From NCBI GenBank assembly GCA_018894105.1, contig CM032126.1, forward strand, positions 3,747,001-3,811,000: DNA of 64,000 bases, read 5' to 3'. This DNA comes from Jacaranda mimosifolia (Eukaryota > Streptophyta > Magnoliopsida > Lamiales > Bignoniaceae). The notes below the pieces were generated by a model. That model was not told where the DNA came from and ran no database searches. It saw only the letters and a program-made list of their open reading frames with translations. This document shows positions 55,265 to 64,000 of this stretch, piece by piece. How positions within the stretch are numbered: the stretch's first letter is position 1; every line of letters begins with the position of its first letter. The position numbers and the translations under genes were made by a program.

Positions 55265-57556
55265 ATGTCTTGCTATAGAGGAAAGTACGCTGGTAAATTT
55301 TCTCTCCTTTCTGCTTGATTTCTCCTGGGTTTTGATTGAGAAGTGTAATTTGATTTCTGTCAAATGATTGTTTTTGGTTAGATCTTACTCCGTTTTTGAT
55401 CTGGGCTTGCCTTGTTTTTTATGACATTTTACGTATTAATTTTCAGATCTGTTATATCTTTGTTGATCTTAATTTATGATCTCGGATGGTGCGGTTTGTG
55501 ATTCATTATCATAACTATGTTCATGTCAAAGATTCACGTTATCTGATCTGTTTATTGTGATGTTTGGCCATAGTTGACCCTGTATTAGGAATGTTAAATT
55601 GGTTATTTTCATACTACGCCCATGGGAATGGCAGTTGCTTAGTTTTTTGTTTAATTGCCTAGATCTTGCTTTCCGGGCTTAGTATAGTTATCCTCTTGAT
55701 TACTTCTGCTTGCATGTTGATCCATTTCTACGGCTGGTTGTGCTATGAAATTCTCAAATGAATTTAATTAATTTTTCGATCCATTGGTTTTTGCTGGCTG
55801 TTTTGGTTTGATCTCCTTCCACCGCGAAGTGACAAAATTTATTTGGCAACTAACGGGTTTGGATCCATTGTGGCCTCAGATGTATTTGCTAAGTTCGTCT
55901 GAAAACATATTTTAACTGAACAAAATAATTTTAATTGCCCTAAGCCTTATTTTGAGATCATCAGTATTCTACTGGATTAATCTGCAAGGTGTATGCTAAT
56001 TTCCAGATTGCAGTCTAAGCGGATGGGGATTTATACTTGTACATTATTATGTTTCAAGAGATTGAGATTCCAGTCCTGCCTTTTATCTTTGTAGTCAGCT
56101 TCTATTGCAAATTTGTACAAAACTTAATGCAAATCTATGGGTTATACCAAGAAACCTTTTGTGAATGTGTTTCTGGTTCATGCATATAGTCAGCTAAATC
56201 AGAAATAGCATATAATCTTAACGTGGAAAATCTCAAGAAATTTCAGTAATCTTTTGCTAATTGTTTGTTCACAAACCATGGATAACATTGTAATTTCTTT
56301 TTTTAGTATGTGCCTTTATTGTTTTTCTTTTGTTTATGGAATTCTGTCTTATATTTCTTGAGCAAGTAGTTCTCTGGTCCATCTATTCACGCCTGCCATT
56401 TCCTTTGTGCAGATGAGCTTATAGCTAATGCCGCATACATTGGCACCCCTGGCAAGGGTATCCTTGCTGCTGATGAGTCTACTGGCACAATTGGCAAGCG
56501 TTTATCTAGCATCAATGTGGAGAATGTTGAGTCGAATAGGAGGGCTCTGCGTGAGCTACTTTTCACCGCCCCTGGTGCCCTTCAGTACCTAAGTGGTATT
56601 ATCCTCTTTGAGGAAACTCTATATCAGAAAACAGCTGCAGGTATTTGCAGAAGGAGTCTGTAAATTTATATCTGCAAGGGCCATTTTCAATTGACAACAT
56701 GTTAAAGAAACTAATATATCATTTTTAACCTGCAGGTAAACTGTTCGTTGATGTCATGAAAGAGGGCGGTGTTCTCCCTGGTATTAAGGTTGACAAGGGT
56801 ACTGTTGAGCTTGCTGGGACAAATGGTGAGACCACCACCCAAGGTCTTGATGGCCTTGCCCAACGCTGCCAACAATACTACGCTGCAGGTGCTAGGTTTG
56901 CCAAATGGAGAGCTGTGCTGAAGATTGGTCCCAATGAACCATCACAGCTCGCTATCAACGAGAACGCCAATGGCTTAGCACGATATGCCATCATCTGCCA
57001 GGAGAACGGTTTGGTGCCTATTGTCGAGCCCGAGATTCTTGTGGATGGTCCCCATGACATTGCTAAGTGCGCCGACGTGACAGAGCGTGTTCTTGCTGCT
57101 TGCTACAAGGCACTCAATGATCACCATGTCCTCCTTGAGGGAACTCTTTTGAAGCCTAACATGGTGACACCTGGCTCCGATGCCAAGAAGGTTGCCCCCG
57201 AAGTGATTGCTGAGTACACCGTTCGTGCCTTGCAACGCACAATGCCTCCTGCCGTCCCAGCTGTGGTGTTCTTGTCTGGTGGACAGAGTGAGGAGGAGGC
57301 CACCGTCAACCTTAATGCCATGAACAAGCTGAAGAACAAGAAGCCGTGGAGCCTCAGTTTCTCATTTGGACGCGCTCTGCAGCAGAGCACTCTCAAAGCT
57401 TGGGCTGGAAAGGACGAAAACATCCCAAAGGCACAAGCAGCACTCCTCGCAAGGTGCAAGGCCAACTCTGAAGCAACCCTTGGGACATACCAAGGTGGTT
57501 CTGCTTTGAGTGAGGGTGCCTCTGAGAGCCTCCATGTTAAAGACTACAAGTACTAG
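55265..57556 (+). CDS. FBA: Cytosolic fructose-bisphosphate aldolase, class I
   Basis: Exons 55265-55292, 56413-56640 and 56736-57556, frames joined, 358 aa, the normal length for the cytosolic plant enzyme. It cleaves fructose 1,6-bisphosphate to DHAP and glyceraldehyde 3-phosphate in glycolysis and runs in reverse in gluconeogenesis. It starts [20 protein letters not shown] with no chloroplast transit peptide. [23 protein letters not shown] (E183, E185), the Schiff-base lysine K225 in [24 protein letters not shown], and the conserved C-terminal Tyr after HVKDYK are all present, so it should be active. The first exon codes for only nine residues plus one base and is followed by an 1120-bp intron. 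Exon 3 is markedly richer in G and C than its surroundings, with codons typical of high expression. Confidence 0.97.
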
Positions 57557-60500
57557 GTCCAATTTTTCTGCTTCATTGCAGAGGGTAATTGCAGACAGTT
57601 TTCAACTTGTTCTCTCATTTTCCCCCCCATTTTCCATCTTTGTAGACTTCTGTATTAATAAGCTTGAGGAACATCAGCACTGTGAGATGACAGGCATGTA
57701 GTGCTGTTAGCAGGCCTTTTTTGCTTTTCCATTTTTTCTTTTTTATAATGTATTGCTGTTGTCAGAATACTTCCCCCATTGATGGGGTGATTCTAATTTG
57801 GCCTGGGATAATTTGTTGCAATGTCAGCCAGTCCATTCATTAGTTGAGATTGTTTGTAGGGAAGTTGCATAAAAATGTTACTTTGGATCACACCGAACTG
57901 GCAAAGCCACTTTTTCTTTAGCCAAGTGGAAATTGGACCGAGCATATTGTTTTCATTTATTTGTACGATAATATCCTCTTCTTTTTGGCCATGTGGAAAT
58001 CAGGCATATTGTTCTTTTCTTGAATATACTTTGCAAGCATCCAATGCTGATTTTGCATACGTTCATAGATAGATATGGCTGATGGTCCTACCCTTCTTGT
58101 TTTTGCTGTAGATATGGAGTTCTAAGTGGCATAGATCTGAATTCCAGAAGTTCTTCCAATCTATGGAAATAGTAACAAGAAAATTTCCAGCTGTAATAAT
58201 ATCTTGGGCGAAGAAGATAAATAGTTACTCTCTCCTTTGTGTCTGGCCCTTTTGAAGCTCTAATTAATGTATGATTCGCATGTTGAGATATTGTTCATTC
58301 AAAAACGATCCCAAGGGAAAACCCACAGTGGGGAACTGTGTTGTCCATTGGATAAGACCATGTTTGCTGCTGAGACCGCCAGACGCACACTCTATCTCCA
58401 TGACGCGTGAGATCGTTGAGAATTTCTTAACATCCTATTTTTGTCCCACTAAAGTTTTCTGGTGGCATGCTTCAGTTCTCATCTCCATTATATAGAAAAA
58501 GTGAGTTATTAGTTTAGATCTAAAATATGATGATACTATTTTTACTGTCTGGACAATCAGACTCTCTAACCTAATCACAGCTACATCGTACAACAAGAAT
58601 TCAATGCGAATAATATTAAGTTAAGTGCATGGATAAATAGACCGAAAAATGTTTCCAAATAGCTAAAGGTTTTACATATATAGGAAAAAAAGGGCAATCA
58701 ACACATAAAGAAACTTAGGAGATCGAGGGAGATGTAGCTTCTTTGATTTCATTTAAAAACTCCAAATAAATTTCTAGTGATGACTATAAAGGAAATTGAT
58801 AAAACAGTGTTTAGATGGGTGGATTATAGGATGGATTTTATCGGGAAAGTAGTGGATTATAGTGTGTCCTCAATGCCCAAGTTGAAGAGGCGGAGTGGAA
58901 CTTGTAACTAAAAGGAGCATATTAGGCTTGTTGAGATGACCCCAACTAAAACTCTTTGACACTTATATCAATAAGCTTTGAGATAATAAGGTTATAATAT
59001 AGCAGAAAGAATGTAAAAAGTACATATCTTTAACCAAATTTTGAAAGTGGTATTCATAATAGCAAACTCTTGGGGTCAAAATTACTTTAATCTCTATGAG
59101 ACTTAGTGGCATTTGTTGTAGTCATAAGGTCATCTTAGGTCTTTTTAGCCAAGTGAATATTTAAGTGGCTTTTCAATGTCCAAAATAGTACAAAAGTATC
59201 TTTTTGAGTAAGAAGTGATCGCTTAAGTGCATTTAATGTGGAGGAGACAGGTTGACGACTATAATAATTGTGAAAAATGGTGGCTATAGAGATGGGTCAG
59301 AGTAGAGCTCTGGTGAAGGGGAATCAACCTGAAAGCGATTTACTCCACAAAATAATGAGTATGATTGCTGATGCAAGTATTTTGTACTGTCAATCGACAT
59401 GAGGACAAACGACTTGTTGAGTGGATTATGTAGCTTTTGAATTGATAAGTAAATATATTGACTAGGAATGTGATTAATTTGTTCCCATCATAGTTTTCCT
59501 TTACTTAATTAACATAATAGGAAAAACAAATTTCTCATCGCATAAGATATTATATTTTGGCTCAACAATACTCACAGATATTATAGAGTATAAGAAAGCT
59601 CTCTTCCCAAATTTAGTCGAAGTTTATAATGTATTACTGTGATTCATCTTTTATTTCATACGGCATATGTATAGTATATATATAATTCTCTTCAATTGTC
59701 CCACATCAAAAGAATTGATCATAGAATAATATATTTATAAACTATTTTCAAAGTCGAGCCTACGGAATAATATCTCAAAGTGGCTTAGTCACTATTTTCT
59801 GTGAGGAATCTAGTCATGTCATTGGCACGTCCATGAGAATGATAAACATGTATATCTTCCCAATCCATTCGCTGCATATAGTAAATTTGATTTGTCCTGT
59901 ATATATTGGAAGAGTACATGATCTTAAAATTATTTATAATTTGTTCCTTATGTTTCACCCCTTGAACTCTCCTCTAAACAAAACGTCCCACGAAATACTT
60001 ATTGATAAGATAATACTTTTTGAACTAATCAATTTTTTATGTTCGACGATAAATCTTGTAATAATCAAATATAGCCTATAAGATGAAACATAATAAAAAG
60101 AAACACGAAACTAACACAAAAATTTTGAATTTACAAACAAATACGTCTGTTCAAGCAATTCTCTCCAAGCATTAGGAAAATTATTTATTATTCTGGAATT
60201 ATCATAATATTAAGAATCACTCTGGCCTATAAAGAAAAACCAAAAAGAAAATATATAAAACCTTCCAAAATTGGGATTCTGGGAGGAGTGTGTTATAGGA
60301 AAGCCCCGACAGGTTCCCAGATGTGTCAGTAGGTAGTCAAATCCAACGGGAAAATAGTCACTAAAAGAAACAACTGATCATTACGCAATCTCAGTTTGTG
60401 TTCGAAGCTAACGCAAAGCTGTAACTGAGTTTCCATTTGACTGCTTACGGCTAAGTTGTCTGTCTGTGAGCTGCTCATTTTGAGACGTCCTCGGAGAAAT

Positions 60501-60777
60501 CAAAAGGCATGGAAAAAATTGAAATGAAAAGGATTCATCAAAAAGATAGAAATAACTGATTGTTAATTTTTCATCAGCTTTTGAGTTTTTTGCGTTTTTC
60601 AGCTTTTCTCTGCACTAATTATAAGAGGACTACAGCAGTGGGCAACCAGCTGCGAGTCAGCTGAGTCAGAATTAATTAAGATTTTAAATATATTTAAGTT
60701 CAAGAATTTTCATTATGTTTTGTTGCGTTTTGAGCATTTTTTGAAAAATATTTTGGGAAAAATGTTTTTGAAGTTAA
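57557..60777. other. FBA 3' UTR then gene-free DNA
   Basis: The 3' UTR runs perhaps to 57870, with T-rich stretches and TTAATAAG near 57653. A stretch at 58300-58480 is less AT-rich, but no frame looks coding. 60280-60500 is also balanced in composition without a coding frame. Nothing else is supportable. Confidence 0.45.
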
Positions 60778-61124
60778 TAGGGAGTTTGATTTTGTGTTTT
60801 CGTTTTCAATTTTTATTTTTAATATTTTTAAAATTTAAAAAGTTAGTTAGAATAAATGAGTTGAAAATATATTTATATTTGGATAGTATGTTGCGGGAAA
60901 ATAGATTATAGATGGTTTAGTAAGTAGATAGAGATAGTAATAATAAAAAAAGAGAGAAGATATATAGATTATTGGGAGAAAATATGTATGTTATTGAAAC
61001 ATGTATTTTGAGATGAAAATGAGTTAAAATATTGATAAAAATGATAATAAGTTGTTGTTAATTAATTTCCAAATATATAATAAAAACAACTGAAAATGAA
61101 AATAAAACATAACCAAACTCCCCC
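60778..61124. mobile_element. Tourist-like MITE, TAA target duplication
   Basis: Left end TAGGGAGTTTGATTTTG pairs with right end CATAACCAAACTCCCC, with two mismatches at the tip. TAA flanks both sides (60775-60777, 61125-61127). AT-rich, non-coding. Confidence 0.55.
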
Positions 61125-64000
61125 TAAATTTGCGAAATTTACCAATTGTTTGATTTTGTTTTGGGAAAACATAAAAAATGAAATTGTATGTTTGAAATTG
61201 TTTTGTAGGAGATAAAAATAACTGTAAATATCAAATCAATTACTTTTTTATTGAGTTTGTAGGATGAAATTGTATTGTTTAGGTTAAACATTGTGTGTGT
61301 GTGATTGATTGATTAATGTATCACCTTGCTTCTTCTTCTTCTTCTTTTTTTTATTTTTTATTTTTAAAAAATTTTCACGGTATTTTGGGTAGCAAAATTT
61401 TGTCTTGAGAGTGTAATTAGGGAAATGAAGTTGAATGGTTGAATGTTTGGTATTGTTTTGGGAGTTGGAAAATATTTTAGGAAAACACAAACAAACATAG
61501 CAAACATAGCCTTTATTTTCGGAGTTGAATTTACAGATTTAGGTTTAGAATTGAGTTTAATTTTTAAAAATTTGAGTTCAAATTTAATTTATTTACAGTT
61601 GAATTTATTCGAATTTAGCTCATTTATATACACCCAAAAGGAAAAAAATAATAATGCTACTTGAATTAATGTGAATATATACTATTACATTTACATATAA
61701 TTAGAAAAAAACCACCTTCTATTTATATGACTAGTGAAGGTTAAGTCACGCAAGTTCTATAGTTGCAATATTTAAATGAGTCTTCCGTTGTATAACTAAC
61801 TTATGGTACTATAATCCTGCTATTTAATTGAAATATAACTTTTTTCCCCCTCAAATAAATCGAGTGCATTAATGTAACAACTACTAGTTTATCGTAACAT
61901 CTAACCATGAATTGAGGCTTAATTTTTTTTAAATTTACATATAATTGTACATGTAGTTATAACACTATATATATATACTCTTGAGACATGAATAAAGACT
62001 TTATAAAATTTTAAATTCTTGAGCTCTCTAAAGTTGCTATTAAGCCTTTTAGCCCCATTGGCTAAATAAATTTTTTATCATAGTACTAGGATTAATGATG
62101 AGAATTATTAACCAACAAATCGTTGGAAAGGTACAAGGTTTACTGTAGTGGAATATTTATATTAGGATTGTATGTGTTTGAGTGAGTTTATATACTTTTT
62201 AGTATCTTTGAGACGCTAAAGAGCTTATAATATATTTAAAATATTTGGTAAAAAAACTGATAAAATTTCAATAAAATGTTAGGTGCTATAATGTAATTGC
62301 AAGCTTTTTTAGAAATAAGAAACTTTTAAATTATTTTCAAAATTTTAATTAATTCTTTTAGTTTGATGGCATTAATTACAAATAATTTAAAATTTTATTT
62401 TAAAATAAAATATAGTATTTTCATAAATTTCAAAAACATCTTATGCAACAGCTTATGCAAACAACCTTTAAACGATGAAAAGTAAGGTTTTTTATATATT
62501 TATGGGGAAATATTTTGGAGAATGAATTTAAGAAAGTGGGGTTGGAAATTTTGATGTGTGTGTGCTTTGATTTTATTTTGAGAGATGGTTAAATCAAATT
62601 GTTTATTAAAGAATGATGTGTTTAATTAGAGTTATTTTGAGAGAGGCATTCTATTCTGTAGATGTAAAATCAATATTATTTTATTTAGTTAGTGGTGTAC
62701 AGTTGTGATTTGATATTAATATATACTTTTATATATATTATTGTAATGTGATAAAATATAGATGTACATATGTGTGTAATGATTATGATTGTTTTGTTGA
62801 AAATAAAAAGTATACTGGAGACTTTTATGAGTAATTTGAGTAGTACTTTAAAGAATGAATCAATATGTTTCATTTATTTTTCCAATTGAAAAATGCACAG
62901 GCAAAACGATAAAACGACAGATATTGACTTAGAAAGTAAAGTACAAATATTTGAACAACATTTGCAATTAATGAACACTGCTAAAATATGGTACAAAAAA
63001 AGAGATGAACCTAAGTCAATGGGGTCTCTTTAGCTGCCAAGTCCTGTTCTAATCATAGGAATACTGTAAATTTGCTCCTCCCGGTTTATTAATTACCAAT
63101 TATAGTACTTAAGGGAAATAATGGTAATGAAACCAGATAATTGTGCATAAAACTTACGCTTCTTTTGTATCTAGTTCAGGTAAAATTAATTTTTTTTTTA
63201 ATCAAATGATAATTAATCTTATACATATTTTTTCTGATAAATTATTACATGCATGTCAAATATTTAAAACATGTCAATATATATATTAATGAAAGTTCCC
63301 TGTGGCCTGTCTTACTTTTCTATGGAGAACAAAGCAAAATATTGACAATTTTACTAAATTAAATAAATTTCTATGTTAAAAATACTCATGGCATGATTTT
63401 CAGTCTAAAGCAACATATCCCAAAAGACTTTTTCATTCCAAATAATCTAATCATTACCTTTTTTTTTTGTTTTTCTTGATGAAATTACCCTTAACCTTCT
63501 TATCTTAATATTTTTATATGTTCATATCCAATTCTAAAATTAAATATTTTTAAGCATATTCATGATTTATTTGTAGTGAAAACTTAAGCTGATGAATTTA
63601 ATTAATTATGAGTTTTGAAAAATTTTAATAATATTTTTGATTACCATATTCAGTTCTAAAAATTATACACAGTTCATAATTAATACATCTAAAAATCCAA
63701 AATAATTTTTTTTAATTTATTAATTAAAAATAAAAGATTGTCAGTACAAATCAATATTAAAAATTATAATTCATTTTAATTCTTCATCTAAGAAAAGTCA
63801 ATGATAATTTAGCCAAAAAAAAACAACATAACTGTTAATTGAAAACTGATGGAAAGGAATTTGTTTTTTTAAATTGAAAAAAAATTAAAATTTTTATAAT
63901 TTTTTAATATAAAAATTTATTTTAATAAGTTTCCAAAATCATTTTCCCAAGAATATTTAGCACAATACTTCCTCACTCAAAAAAATATGAATTTTAACCA
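61125..64000. other. AT-rich DNA with MITE fragments, no gene seen
   Basis: 61438-61513 is a shrunken piece of the GGCTATGTTTGG family, ending CAAACATAGCC. About 62218-62466 is a diverged relative of the element at 46295. 62490-62660 resembles the interior of the 2803 element. The remainder to the window end is AT-rich without coding signal. Confidence 0.5.

Noticed and set aside
56878..57562. Four minus-strand ORFs of 60-114 aa over FBA exon 3
   Set aside because: Antisense shadows caused by the GC-richer, strongly biased codons of FBA.
61284..61490. 68-aa minus-strand ORF with a poly-Lys run
   Set aside because: Translation of a TTC/T-tract microsatellite next to a MITE fragment.

Overview
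This is nuclear DNA of a flowering plant, most probably a eudicot. Genes are split by AT-rich GT-AG introns, intergenic DNA is very AT-rich and full of small DNA transposons, and all five recognisable proteins are plant families. I cannot name the species. No rRNA, tRNA, CRISPR array or bacterial-type operon is visible.

Genes in order: (1) 12481-22417 (+), CTR1, the Raf-like kinase that represses ethylene signalling, 16 coding exons, 844 aa. (2) 26835-24661 (-), heat-shock factor HSFA3, two exons, 489 aa, tail-to-tail with CTR1. (3) 36650-44141 (+), a PCF11-like mRNA 3'-end-processing factor of the PCFS4 type, seven coding exons, 1068 aa. (4) 45771-45276 (-), a phytosulfokine precursor, three exons, 88 aa, ending in the YIYTQ hormone; it is tail-to-tail with PCFS4. 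(5) 55265-57556 (+), cytosolic fructose-bisphosphate aldolase, three exons, 358 aa. Exon joins were read by hand and every junction keeps frame. The genes have unrelated jobs and are not a functional cluster, although CTR1, HSFA3 and PSK all act in hormone or stress signalling.

Most of the rest is mobile DNA. 5573-11286 is a 5.7-kb Mutator-like element (MULE) with a perfect 9-bp target duplication. Its inside is almost wholly five different tandem arrays (periods about 259, exactly 122, about 104, exactly 44 and about 85 bp) that all share a GTACT word, around a short broken MuDR-type stub. This is the best candidate here for something undescribed. Four non-autonomous hAT elements with 8-bp target duplications lie at 1831, 9292 (inside the MULE), 49427 and 52203. 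Tourist/Harbinger-like MITEs with 3-bp duplications lie at 2803, 4077, 23686, 46295, 50239 and 60778. A decayed Ty1/copia element (28963-34324, minus) abuts an internally deleted, chimeric plus-strand copia remnant (34325-35709), and the whole composite is bounded by CATTA on both sides. A hAT-transposase tail sits in CTR1 intron 3.

The right-hand third (57.9-64 kb) and the first 1.8 kb hold no gene I can support.
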